From Gloeophyllum trabeum ATCC 11539 (Eukaryota; Basidiomycota; Agaricomycetes; Gloeophyllales; Gloeophyllaceae), in contig NW_006920414.1 of NCBI RefSeq assembly GCF_000344685.1, positions 1,020,239 through 1,048,506 of the forward strand: a stretch of 28,268 bases of DNA. Reading direction: 5' to 3'. This document shows positions 1 through 12,637 of the stretch, piece after piece. The first letter of the stretch is position 1. Every line of letters begins with the position of its first letter. The notes under the pieces were generated by a model, which saw only the letters and a list, made by a program, of their open reading frames with translations, ran no database searches and was not told where the DNA came from. Made by a program: the position numbers and the translations under genes.

Positions 1-654
1 AACATCCTTGCCCGTGGCGTGCGAAACATCACGCTAAATTTAATACGGCGGAACATTCCGCATCTTCCCTTGCTATTTTGAGCTCCGTTGCCCTGCTAGC
101 GAAAGGACTGTGACTACAGTGACCACGTGGTCATACCTAGTAGTTTCGGTAATAACTGAAGTCATTTCGGTCACAGTCACGAATAATGACTATGACGCGC
201 CAACACTGTCTTCAGGCCCAATTTTGGGAGTGAAATAGCACCATAAGCGGCAAAAGAGCGCATTTTCGGACAAATTCTCCAACAAAATATATCTCTTTCA
301 TTTTACAAACAGTTGTGGATGGGATCGCTTCAGTAGGAAGCTTGCACGCGTCGTGAAAAGGTAGGGAGGCTGGAGGATGGCATGTGCATGCGGTGCCACA
401 AGCGTGAGAACACCTACCGAATACAGTAGAACAATTCGAAGTCCGAACTATATCATTCAAACTCAGTTATAGATCTATTTCGCCACGCCTATAGTATAAC
501 TGCCTGTAAATGAAGTGCGTTGGTGTGACTGCTACGTGACATTTCGTTACACCGAGCGGACTCCGAAGAGCGACTCTTGTCTTCGCCACTGACTGCAAGC
601 CAGGCGCCTGCACTCTGCTTTATAACATCCATCGTCGACATTCTGATAAGCACG
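1..654. other. Intergenic region upstream of PRP40
   Basis: No supportable gene. The open frames here lack splice-consistent neighbours and any domain I recognise. The stretch holds a perfect E-box palindrome at 120-133 and nearby GTGAC/GTCAC repeats in both orientations (about 109-200). The last 100 bases are presumably the PRP40 promoter and 5' leader. Confidence 0.5.
120..133. promoter_or_regulatory. Perfect 14-bp palindrome with CACGTG core
   Basis: TGACCACGTGGTCA is identical to its own reverse complement and is centred on CACGTG, the core bound by bHLH factors of the Pho4/Cbf1/USF type. It lies about 520 bp before the PRP40 start, so it may serve that gene or one to the left of the window. 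The role is inferred; only the palindrome is seen. Confidence 0.4.
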
Positions 655-3600
655 ATGAGTAGCTGGGTATGTCTAGCTGATATTCCGCGAGGTTGCGACT
701 CTGACTCCCGTAGACGGAGCACCGGAATCCTGAAGGCCGCACGTACTGGTTTAACGCCGTTACTAAAGAGAGTGTATGGGAGAAGCCCGACGGTAAGAAA
801 GCAGCGACTCATCGACCTCAAAGACTCATCTTTCAACCTGTCTCAGAACTCAAGAGCCCCTTCGAGGTGCGTCGATGGAAGCTGTATCACCACCCGCGTT
901 ATCCTGACGATCCCACCTTAGCGCGCTCTGAATCAAACAAAATGGAAAGAATACTTTTCTAGCGGTCGTAAATACTACTACAACGTGGGTGCCGTTTCCC
1001 TTGAGGATGGCCCTGCCACTTACCTATTCCGACACAGACTGAAACGAAAGAGTCAAAATGGGACATGCCGGACGAGCTGTTGCTTCTCTTGGAAAAGGTT
1101 GAAAAGGAGCCGAAGCAGCAGCAGCAATTGGTTCCTGCGTATGTGTTTCACCATGTCATTGCGAACTAAGAGAGGCTGAGGTTGTTATCAGGTCAGGAGC
1201 GGGTGCTCCCGTACAAGGTGCTCTAGTGCACAATGGAGGCTCTGATCTTTCCTTGACGGCAAATAACGTGCAGCCTCCTCTCAACGGTACCAACGGCGCT
1301 GTTGGACTTCACACCGGTCAACTACCCTTCCAGGCTCCAAGTGCCTTGCCTGCGCGGCCTAACCTCCCAGAAGACCCTGTTATCCCCCATAATGGTTTCG
1401 CGACCTACGAGGAAGGAGAGAAGGCCTTTATGCACCTTCTGAGGAAGGCTGGGGTCGATGCTAACTGGACCTGGGATCAGACTATGAGAACCATCATCAC
1501 TGACCCTCTGTACAAGGCCTTGAACACCCTCGCAGAGAAGAAAGCTGCTTGGCAGAAGGTGCGCACTACTCTGATGGTATGACAGGGCTGTACTGATGTT
1601 TCAATAGTACACGGATGCTCTCAGGGCCAAGGAGCAGGAGGAACGAGAAGCCCGTCTATCCAAGCTACGCCCTGCCATCCGAAACATGCTCAAAGGCAAT
1701 CCGCTTGTGTTTCATTATACGACCTTCGCTACCGCAGATAGACTCTTTGCTCAGCATCCCATCTGGCAGCAAGCGAAAATTGAAGCAGAGCGGAAGCTGA
1801 TTTTCGAGGAATATGTCGCCGAATTAAAACAGCGGGAAGTGGTGCGTTCCATATTGCCACCCCGTACACTTGACCGCCCTTACATATAGTGTTTCTAGCA
1901 AGAGACAAGAGCTGCTAGAGCGCGTAGCATCTCCAAAGTCGTGAGCCTGTTCAAGCAGCTAGATGTCGACGTCCTGACCCGCTGGCGCACTGCGCATGCA
2001 ATGGTGCTCGAATCAGACGAGTGGAAGAATGATCCTGAGTTGCAGAAACTGCCGACTCTCGATATCCTACTCGCGTTTGAGGACTACAGTCGTGTCAGAG
2101 AGCGAGAATTCGAGGAACAAATGCGGAGAAATCAGGTCGAGAAGACTAGGAGAGAACGCAAGGCGAGGGAGGGATTCAAGGTGCGCTTATTGCTGCTCTG
2201 TCCGTATCCTGATGACTCGAACTCCACATAGGCCTTGCTCAAGGAACTCGCGGACTCGGGGAAAATCAAGGCCAGGACGAAATGGAAGTCGATCTATCCG
2301 CTGTTCTCCAGTGACGAGAGATATCTGAACATGCTTGGCAAACCCGGCTCCAATCCTCTGGAACTCTTTTGGGACGTGGTGGACGCCTTGGACCAGAAAC
2401 TGGATGCGAAGGTGCTCATTGCCGAGGGCGCCATCACCAGACACAACGCGAAGGTGTCCTCGAGCACCGAGAACCCGAACGCCGAAACAGATGACAAGAG
2501 CAAATCGTTTGTCGTAACTCCCAATGCAACTCTTGAGGAATTTGTAGCCGTCGTTAAGGGTGAGGAGGATGACGACGTCCGCAGCCTGAGTAATGAGGAT
2601 CTCGAAGAGATCTTCAAAACTGTGAGTACATATGAGAGCTGGAACGCAACTGCTGACAACGTTCATAGTTACGTGACCAAGCTGTTAAGAAGCAAGAAGA
2701 CGAGAGACGCCGTGCTGAAAGGAAACAACGGCACCTGCAAGATGATCTCCGCTACGCTCTTCGGAAGCTCCCTGAACCAATTGATCTCAATATGTCTTAT
2801 GAGGAGGTAATGCGTTTCGCAACTTCGCATGTGGGTACCTTAAACTAATGCGCGGCTACATAGGCTGTACCTCTCATGGAGAACCTTCCCGAATATAAAG
2901 CTCTGGAGGATGAAGGTAGGAGGGCTGCGTTCGCCAAATTCATCAAGAGGCAGAAGGTGCATCAATCATCACTCGAATGTCACCAGTTGCTCATCATCTA
3001 GTAGGAACGTCTGCGTGACAAGGAGGCGTCGGAAGATGGTGGATCGACTACCAGTCGGAAGCGCAAAGAACCCTCCAGCAGGGACCACCGTGAGGAACGT
3101 GACAAGGACGAGGAGCGTGATAGGAAGAGAGAAAGGGAGCGAGAACCGCACCGCGAGCGAGAGAAGGAACACGAGCCTCGCGGTTCGAGGCACCACCACA
3201 GAGGCTACGATGATTATGAACATGGCTCCCACCGTTCATCTCGAGACTACCGCGATCGCGACCGGGAGAGGGAGAGGGACTATGGGAAGGATAAGGATAA
3301 AGACAGAGAGTATTACCGGTCTTCAAAACACTACCGGGAACAGGAGTTGGACAGGGAAAGGGATGGCAAACGGAAAGACAGGCGAGGGTCTTACAGTGGG
3401 GGAAGAGAGTGGGAGGAAGCGCCTGGTCATGCCACGGCCTACGAAGGGGGTGCGCCTCGGCCATACCGGGAACGCAGTACTTCGGTGTACCGCGAGGAAC
3501 CGAAGGACAAGCGAGAGCGAAGTGTGTACGATGACAAGGACATTGGGGAGAGAGCAGAGAAGGTGCGCCGTTTGTTGCATCGAAATTTTGTGGTCGCTCA

Positions 3601-3711
3601 TTCCGGATCCAGAGAGCAAGGCACGAGCCAGAGATTGCACCAAACGGCATAGAGCAGGCGCCGCCTCCTGCACCGCAAAGGGAAGAGACACCAGAGGAGG
3701 GTGAAATTTAA
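655..3711 (+). CDS. PRP40: Pre-mRNA-processing protein PRP40 (WW-FF protein of U1 snRNP)
   Basis: Thirteen exons give an 811-aa protein: 655-666, 714-792, 847-866, 922-984, 1038-1138, 1192-1558, 1608-1841, 1899-2180, 2232-2621, 2669-2806, 2864-2956, 3005-3562, 3613-3711. All phases agree. Two WW domains lie at about residues 4-29 (W4, GRTYWFN, W26, P29) and 45-69 (W45, YYYN, W66, P69). They are followed by a proline-rich linker and about five FF repeats (roughly 160-220, 230-285, 300-365, 385-445, 530-600), then a long Arg/Glu/Asp/Lys-rich tail ending in EEGEI, as in other fungal Prp40 proteins. In the family, WW domains bind proline-rich branch-point factors (BBP/SF1) and FF domains bind U1 and polymerase II proteins, bridging the intron ends early in splicing. 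The first exon is only 12 nt (MSSW) and the third only 20 nt. The acceptor of exon 12 (3001 or 3004) was chosen by frame. The stop lies 39 nt from the convergent MRPL49 stop. Confidence 0.93.
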
Positions 3712-3750
3712 ATGCAGACTCAACTGTAGCTCGAATTACATGCATGACTA

Positions 3751-4206
3751 TCATACTTGGTCTGGTAGAGCGACGTCTATGCTCCCTATGCGGAGACGAG
3801 TGTATGGCTGTTTATGCTTTATGGTCTTGACGTAGCCCTTTCTCCGCTTCTTCTTCACGATGACCTCCATCTTGCCCTTGGTGTGTTCCACGACGGTAGC
3901 GGCGACTTTGACCGCGTCCTGGGGGATCAGGGGATCCCCGCGCAGCGTGAATTCTCGTGACCCGAACTCGTGGATTTCGGAGAGAGCAAGAACGTCGCCG
4001 ACTCTGACATCGTTGAGCCGGGGAACGGTGAGCAGGTCGCGGGGCGCGAGCAGGTATTTTCTCCCGGCTAATGAGGCAATCACATATTGGTTTGGCTGCG
4101 ACCGGATGAGCGCGAGCGCGGATGCCGCCGACGACGGCTGCGTGTGCAGGGCCCTCGCCGCTGCCTGGCACACACCGCGAACTAAAAGAGAGTGAGCAAC
4201 AGTCAT
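3751..4206 (-). CDS. MRPL49: Mitochondrial large-subunit ribosomal protein bL21m
   Basis: Single-exon frame of 151 aa. The N-terminus (MTVAHSLLVRG, then ARALHTQ) is Arg-rich, lacks acidic residues and looks like a mitochondrial targeting sequence. From about residue 30 the protein matches ribosomal L21: YVIASLAGRKYLL, a VGDVLAL segment, then the C-terminal basic stretch KKKRRKGYVKTIKHKQPYTRLRI typical of L21 signatures (broken here: KKKRRKGY and HKQPYTRLRIG). The frame stays open upstream to 4452, but a start there would run into ATP1 exon 1 and lose the targeting peptide, so the ATG at 4206 is preferred. It faces PRP40 tail to tail and is divergent from ATP1. It should assemble into the 54S mitoribosomal subunit around 21S rRNA (family knowledge). 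Confidence 0.88.
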   Translation of the reverse strand: MTVAHSLLVRGVCQAAARALHTQPSSAASALALIRSQPNQYVIASLAGRKYLLAPRDLLTVPRLNDVRVGDVLALSEIHEFGSREFTLRGDPLIPQDAVKVAATVVEHTKGKMEVIVKKKRRKGYVKTIKHKQPYTRLRIGSIDVALPDQV

Positions 4207-4387
4207 AAAAGACAGACGAATAAAACATACATTTAAGGAGATTAAACATGGACCGCTGCCATTGCATGGCGGGCTGGGAGGCGTTCGGAAGGATGCGGCA
4301 TGTTTTGGGCGGAGCTGGAAATATACGAACGTTGTCACCGAAACTCTTTTTCCCGGTCGCCCGTCCATACCACCCCGTCTGTCCTCG
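4207..4387. promoter_or_regulatory. Divergent promoter between MRPL49 and ATP1
   Basis: Only 181 bp separate the two start codons, so both genes must share this stretch. I see no CACGTG or CCAAT box in it. It contains an AT-rich patch near the MRPL49 start (about 4206-4250) and a pyrimidine-rich patch (about 4341-4380) just before the ATP1 ATG. Shared control of two mitochondrial genes is an inference from the arrangement. Confidence 0.55.
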
Positions 4388-6543
<2,156 letters not shown>

Positions 6544-6825
6544 ACTAGCGTTGTATACATGGCGGACAGATAGGGTGTGGAGGGCGGCGTAGTTGGCCCA
6601 ATACAAAAACGATTCTCATCCTGCATCTCCATATGGTCGCACACTCTTAGAACTGAAGTCTCGCAATTAATGCCTTAATCGCGTAGTGTACAGAGTTGAG
6701 ATTTGCAAACGTGCATGATTTGCTACAACTTTGCTATGTACATGGTCTTCCTCAAGGATTATACTCGTACGCTATTTCATCACTTCACCAGACTAACCAG
6801 CAAGAAGAAAGCAATGAGAGGGGAG

Positions 6826-8970
6826 TTATTCCTCAGTTTCATCGTCTTCGATGTCCCCAGGGTCCTCGTCAAAGTCCTCATCCTCGCCTTCCTCCATTGC
6901 TTCCTTGAGCTGACGAAAGGGGTTCTCAGTGAGATGGCGACGACTCAGACGGGTGAAGATCTAGACAACTCACCATCTCCAAGAGCTCATGGCACTCGTT
7001 CAAGTGTGCCATGACTATTCCTTGCCCTTCCGGTATTGAGCCGTCAGCTCCGACAAACTTGCCATCCTTACGCATCGAGTCAATCTGATGCAGTGCCAGC
7101 TGATACTGGAAAAGTGAAACAACATCAGCGGTGGACAGGGTAAGCATCGTGTGCTGTTATCTTACAGGATATAGATCGTAGGGGCTGAACGGTCCGCCAT
7201 ATTTCAGGACCTCATTCAGACATTTCTTCACGGTGGAAAGCTTATTCGCCTATCAAGTGGGTTATTCAGAATGCCGTCTCTGGATCTCACTCAGAAAACG
7301 ATCACTCACGATAGGCATCAGTTCCTCCGAAACCGGTTCGCTAGACGATAGTAGCCGGTATATGAGGCCGTAACATCGCCTCAGGAGGTACAACAAGACC
7401 TGTGCCGCGGAGGAATCAGACTTTATATATGTACTATGAATGTACCACCCACATATTGTCCCTCGGGTCGATTCCCCTCTGAATCCACAAACTTACCGTC
7501 GACACGCATCTTGTCAATTTCTTGCAGACTGAGAGAGTAGTTCCAAAGATCGGTCTCGCGCAGGCTCCATCGATGGGTCAATACGAGGCTCTCCAGCTCC
7601 GCGCGAATCTGGGTGAGTCGGTCGTGGATAGGTCGGAGGGACGATGCTACATTCTTGGACTCTTCTTGTGCGCGGATCTCTTGCACGATGTCGAAACACT
7701 CCTCCAGTAGAGATGAACATATGGCTTGAGAAGCGGGAACAATGCCGCCCGGTCCGAGGAATTTGCCATCCACGCGTTTACTGCACGATGCAATAACATG
7801 AGTGGGGGAGAGACATAGCATTCATGGGTGAGCGTAGGACTAGGTGAAAAAAGGGAAGCTACTCAACGAATCTATTTTCCGAAGTTCCTCTTGGAGAGGT
7901 TTCAAATCTGCCTTGGAGAACGACTCCTTCGCTGCCAAAGCCACCAGCTTGCGACGGATGTCAACGAGCTTCGCATGTATAGGTAGGAGCTCGGGCGAAA
8001 GCTCGGCCAAAGACTCTTGTAAATTTCGGAGAACAGATTCTATACGAGCCAATGGCATTAAGTCCGCCGTCAGGGCAAAGCGACATGTTGACACACCACA
8101 CTCGTTCAGCTGCCGCTCTAGAAGCTTGATCATAGCCTCGGGGTGTTTGCCGCTCTGAGCATCATTCTGCACGATCTGCCTGAGCTCGCCTAGCCGTCGG
8201 TGGAATGGCTTGAGGTCCGACTCATTATAGACTGCAGACTCATTCATATGATCGAGGATTTGCTATGCCGACATTTGTCAGTACTTGAACTCGGAATAAG
8301 GATGTCACAGGTGAATAGGCGGTGTACACGGGGCATCGGAGTCAGATAAGCGTTAGAGGTCGCATCGTCGTCTGAAACTTGGTAGATAAGTTCCACAGAC
8401 ACACACGGGAGCAGACCTCGCGCACTCGTACATAATACCAACGGAAGAACGTCGACAAGGCATGTAGAGGAATACTAACCCGCATAGAGGCAATTTGAGA
8501 ATATGTGGCTGGACACTCCTTGGTCTTGCCGATGGTGAGATAGAACAAGCTGAGCAGGTTGAACACGTCGGCAAGCAAGGTGTCCAGCCTGTTGCTGTTG
8601 CTATTGTCGTCTCGGACATCGTTGAGCTTTGTCACTGCACTCCTTCATCATTAGAACCAGCACAGATATAGATCCTGTATGTAGCGGTATGCCGGTGGAT
8701 GAGGATAGACTAGCGGGCACGCACCTTGCTTTACAATTTGCTGATAGAGGGCATTGACGTCGGAAGGCTTGATATACTCCCCGCGATCCTTCTTGAGAGC
8801 AGTAAGACGGTTACGGATGCTATTTCGGACGTCAGACGCGCCATGAGGAGAGACGTGCTCTGCGTACGCACTTCACGACTGCCTCGAGTATGGGAAGCTC
8901 TAGACAGCGTTCAGCAATGCCCCAGTTCGTTTCAGCAACGCATACCTTCTTGCGGGACAGGGTTTGCCAT
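6826..8970 (-). CDS. DUF2408 / UPF0662 family protein
   Basis: Eleven exons on the minus strand give 457 aa: 8946-8970, 8872-8899, 8725-8819, 8480-8634, 8097-8262, 7868-8039, 7453-7780, 7310-7399, 7166-7249, 6974-7105, 6826-6924. All phases agree. The frame begins MANPVPQEELPILEAVV and continues RNRLTALKKDRGEYIKP. Later come two related blocks, KIDSKRVDGKF..PGGIVPASQ and QIDSMRKDGKFVGADG.IPEGQ, and an acidic tail rich in Glu/Asp. The paired (K/R)xDGKF...G.(I/V)P...Q blocks and helical leucine-rich segments are what I know from the fungal UPF0662/DUF2408 family, whose function is unknown. Exons 1 and 2 are only 25 and 28 nt. Intron 4 (8263-8479) is unusually long at 217 nt. It is divergent from tropomyosin. 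The family call is fairly firm; no biochemical role can be read from the sequence. Confidence 0.85.
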
Positions 8971-9156
8971 GAAGGACGGAAATGAAAGAGGCAGCAGATG
9001 TGTGGGATGGCGCCGAGGATATGACTGCTCTATTATGGCCGCGCCCGGTCACGTGTTCCCCTTCCTGTTTCACTGAGTCCGGCCACTTAACCCTGCCTCT
9101 CGACCGCCGCTCTACTCGTCTTGATTTCCTTCGACCGTCACTCATAGCCGCTCATA
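8971..9156. promoter_or_regulatory. Divergent promoter, DUF2408 gene and tropomyosin, with CACGTG
   Basis: The start codons are 186 bp apart. GTCACGTG at 9048-9055 is a good match to the Cbf1-type E-box and lies about 100 bp from the tropomyosin ATG and 80 bp from the DUF2408 ATG. A CT-rich stretch (about 9056-9130) precedes the tropomyosin start, as is common at fungal transcription starts. Confidence 0.5.
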
Positions 9157-9813
9157 ATGGAGAAGATCAAGGAGGTACATAGTGTCCTGCGTCTATGTGA
9201 CTGATCTTGCTGATCCCTAGCTAGAAACTCAACTCCCTGCGCGCCGAGGCGGACGCAGCAGTTGCTCGTGCTGAGGAGGCGGAAGCCAAGAACAAGAAAT
9301 ATGAGCAAATGATTCTCGAGAGGGACCAAGAGATCACGTCTCTTCAGCACAAGCTCAGTGTCATGGATGCTGATCTCGAGAAAGCGGAGGCCAAGCTCGC
9401 CGAGGCTAAATCTGCGCAGGAGGAGGGCGAACATTCAAAGACAACGAATGAGGGTCTGCAGAGGAAGATCCAGCTCCTAGAAGAAGAGCTTGATGCGGCT
9501 GAGAAGAACGTCAAGGAGACGGTAGAGAAGTGCGTGCTTGCCACATCGACATAATTCGACTCCTTATCTTGCTTCACACAGGCTGCGGCAGGTGGATGTC
9601 AAGGCGGAGCACTTTGAACGTCAAGTGCAACGTCTTGAGCAGGAACGTGATCAATGGGAGAAGAAATACGAGGTGTGTGCTCTTCACGATTTGCTCTTTG
9701 GTCGCGCTCTGATTCATCACCACGACGTCTCCCCATTGCAGGAAGCCCAAGAGAAGTACAAGGCATCGAAGGCAGAGTTGGACGAGCTTGTGCAGAATAT
9801 GGAAGGGCTCTGA
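9157..9813 (+). CDS. TPM1: Tropomyosin
   Basis: Four exons (9157-9174, 9225-9529, 9582-9672, 9742-9813) give 161 aa, exactly the length of S. pombe Cdc8 and yeast Tpm2. The whole protein is a heptad coiled coil: MEKIKEKLNSLRAEADAA at the start, many Ala/Leu core positions, no proline and no glycine until the end, and C-terminus LVQNMEGL. Fungal tropomyosins lie head to tail along formin-nucleated actin cables and rings, where they control myosin access. The first exon codes only for MEKIKE. Its acceptor region is a tandem CTAGCTAG with AGs at 9220 and 9224; only the second keeps the frame. The tropomyosin assignment is secure; the symbol follows the usual fungal name. Confidence 0.95.
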
Positions 9814-10349
9814 TCTGCCAAGGTTCCCCTGTCATCCGCCTCCATACCCGCTTGCATCGCTCTCCCGTTATAACCGTGACGTTGCCTACACGATTCTGTA
9901 CGATCTATATCGCTATGGCTTGCTTCGTAATATCTCTTTCGGAATGTCATCTCCATCAATATCAAGCAGTGTAGCCGTGAACAGCAGTGCTCGTGATATG
10001 CAAAGTGAGAGGGATATGCGGAAGCCTACAACTTGCAATGCGGAGAATATATATCAAGGCCTTCCAACCCTCGATTGTGGGCCAGGTAAGATTTATGGTC
10101 AGTAGTGAATGTTGCGCTTCCGTCTTGTTCGTTGGTCTACGTGAACATGTCCCTCAGAACAGATCTATCACTCGTCCGACCCTTCAGTACCGTCGCCACC
10201 TGATTCCAAGACGTTGTCTGACACCACTAATAGGTTCGTGGTTACTGCAAGCCATGTCCCTCATAATTCTCGTATCCCGTTCATTCCATAGGACCTCAGT
10301 GTAAGTTTGACCCACCACAGGCCGCAGGCGGGGGAAGACGTTAAATATC
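9814..10349. other. Intergenic, tropomyosin 3' flank
   Basis: No gene supported. The open frames are short, overlap each other and show no recognisable domain or splice-consistent pairing. The first 100-200 bases should be the tropomyosin 3' UTR. Confidence 0.5.
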
Positions 10350-11520
10350 ACGTCCAATCTCCGGGCCGGTGTACCTCACGAGTGTCCAAGTATACCTCCT
10401 TGCCAAAGTTACACAAGTGGAGGGCCTGTATGTGCATCAAGCTGAATTGCTCCACCCTTTCCATCCAAGTGATATTGGGACGATGCTATGGGTTCCACTC
10501 CCAGCACTCCTGGAGAGCCACACAGATAGAAATCGGTATCTCGCCATGTTTCTCCGGGACGAAATCTTCAATGATCCCCATGATCGGGCCACATCCCGAA
10601 AATTCATGATATGTCTTAGGCCAGCGTATATCAAATTTGTCTGTCGTCAGTAACGGCGATGGTGGAACTCACCTCGTAAATGCCCAGACGTCACTCGCGC
10701 TTCAAGACTTCGAGCTAGTCCTCCCGAACTCGTAAGGGATGAGACTTTCAGGCGATCTGGGCGTGCCGCCAACAGTTGTGGAGAGGGCGATGACTACCGT
10801 GACTGTGTTCTCTAGCAGACCCAAAAGGTCCAAAGACTTGAACCACCCGCTGTCCGCCTCACGCAATTTCTATAAATCCGCTATATCTACGGCTTTACTG
10901 AGCTTCGCTTGTCAACTAGGACGTTGTCCTATGGAGATATGCCATTATCTTGGTATCTTTTATTATGAGGGCATGCGACTTAAGACTTACGCCTTTCGGG
11001 TCCCCATGGATGACGTCCTTAACATTCAGATACTCTAGTCCGGGCGCGACCTGGCTTATCTGGGCGCCGCTTTATTAATGGCCAGGATGAATGCGAAGAG
11101 TTTCAACACACCAGGCCTTCCTTGGAGGCACTCGGAGTATTTCTGACATAGTTGGTGATATTCCCGTGCGGCATCCAGTCCACGATAACTTGAATGCAAA
11201 GCTCAGTCCCGCTCCATCATGAGGACCTCTCTGAATTTGCTGATATTGACCTGGCTCAACCTAGATAAGATTATTGATCCCTTGGCGAAGGCCGACCTCG
11301 TTGGTCAGAATTGAACCATCGCCTATTATACTTTTCAGGAAGAAATCTAACCTTTTGCACAAACGCAGCGGTGTCTTTTTGATGCGGAGACTCTTGATAG
11401 CGATTTCATGAGAACCAAAAAACCCGTACCGGTCCGTGGATGGGTTCTTATGAATTGTGAGTTCCAGCAGCAAAAATTTAGTATCATCCGCCATTTGGCC
11501 CCCTTGCAGGCTAATGTGTA
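10350..11520 (-). pseudogene. Decayed protein kinase (TKL-like, Agaricomycete type)
   Basis: Kinase subdomains are found in the right order on the minus strand, but no single model joins them. Seen: EIAIKSLRI (VAIK lysine, about 11370-11430); TELCIQVIVDWMPHGNI (hinge, about 11125-11210); GLEYLNVKDVIHGDPKG (catalytic loop with HGD for HRD, 10991-11045), spliced by a clean intron at 10929-10990 to DNVLVD; IADL where DFG is expected; GGTPRSPES like the GTxRWxxPE loop; SDVWAF (10678-10695); CWEWNP-stop-HRPNITW (about 10452-10510) matching the C-lobe CWxxxPxxRP motif. Breaks: a TAG at 10486-10488 inside that last motif, further stops after DFG and frame changes between subdomains. Surviving introns argue for a recently inactivated, once spliced gene rather than a processed copy. 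HGDxKG is common in basidiomycete kinase expansions. Confidence 0.7.
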
Positions 11521-11899
11521 TGGATTAAGGCAAAGTCGACTGTAGTTCAAGTTGCTGTCGACCGGATTGAACCGTACAAAGTCTACCTTTCGTCGGGTTA
11601 GGGTTACGACTTCGACAGTCATTCACGAAACGCCTAATAATTCGCATGGAATGGGGTTGTCCTCAGTAGAACAAGGATTGGCTCCTCGCAGTAGGATATT
11701 CCGGATAGCTTCAATTTTAACCTCGCCGGAGCCAAGGCTTTGGACACTCCAAACCCGTGTGCACAAAGGACAGTAAGCACCCGAAACCCCCTCGGGCGAT
11801 ATTATGGAATTACACTGACTGTTCCACGTCAAAAAATAAGGCTACATCGAATATAACACACACTAGGCACTAGGGAATTCCCATGCTTCATACGCGCAA
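11521..11899. other. Intergenic region between kinase remnant and MsrB
   Basis: No gene supported. It may hold the promoter and lost N-terminal part of the kinase remnant (reading leftwards) and the MsrB 3' UTR. Short frames on both strands show no recognisable domain. Confidence 0.4.
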
Positions 11900-12637
11900 T
11901 CACTCTTCCTTGAAGTTCAGAGAGATCGAATTGACGCAGTGACGCTCATCAGCTGAGTACGGTACGTGAGATGGATAAATGTCCATAGAAAAGACTGACA
12001 GACAACATACTAGGCGTCGGGAACCCTTCCCCCTTGAACACGTGCCCAAGATGACCCCCACAAGCCGCACAGGTAATCTCCGTCCTCTCCATCCCAAACG
12101 ACCTGTCCGTGTGGCGGTTTATCGCACCAGGTATAGCTAGCGACATCGCGTATAACATCAGGGCTCTGACATCAAAATCACAGGCAGTTTGTGCTACATA
12201 CCATCGAAGAACGCGGGCCACCCGCAACCGCTGTCAAACTTGGTTGTGCTCTTGTACAGCGGTGTCCCGCACCCGGCGCAGGTGTACACGCCCTCGCCCT
12301 TGAACTTCTCATACTTGCCCGTATATGCCGGCTCCGTGCCCTTCTGGCGGAGCACTCGGAACTGCATTTATACATCGGCCATCACTGCCATTGCACTGGC
12401 ACCGAGTGAACACACCTGCTCCGGTGAGAGAATGGCTCGCCACTCGCTATCTGGCTTGCCCTTGGGGAAACTAGCAGAATCCGACATGCTTCTCGAGGTT
12501 TGGTTCCCCGTCTTGAATATCTGTGTTCTTGATGGACCTCTTGCAAAAGCAGAAAAGCTGGCCGCTCTTATACTAGAACCAGTACGCTGAGGCAGTGAGT
12601 GAAGAAACAGCGGTAGCTTTGAGGAGGCTGATAGCAT
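11900..12637 (-). CDS. MXR2: Peptide-methionine (R)-S-oxide reductase, MsrB
   Basis: Four exons (12416-12637, 12202-12361, 12011-12136, 11900-11952) give 186 aa. The enzyme reduces methionine-R-sulfoxide in proteins using thioredoxin. All hallmark residues are present: zinc-binding pairs CAGC (C102, C105) and CAAC (C150, C153), GCGWPAF with the probable resolving C120, GHLGHVF, and RHCVNS with the catalytic C175. Residues 1 to about 45 are basic and lack acidic residues ([21 protein letters not shown]), a likely mitochondrial presequence. A second in-frame ATG at codon 51 (12485-12487), in [10 protein letters not shown], begins just before the conserved domain and could give a cytosolic form. 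It is the last of three minus-strand genes with mitochondrial products. The enzyme call is firm; dual targeting is inferred. Confidence 0.95.

Noticed and set aside
2910..3704. 264-codon plus-strand frame over the PRP40 tail
   Set aside because: Alternate frame of the repetitive Arg/Glu/Asp codons. The true frame is fixed by the splice phases and the EEGEI terminus.
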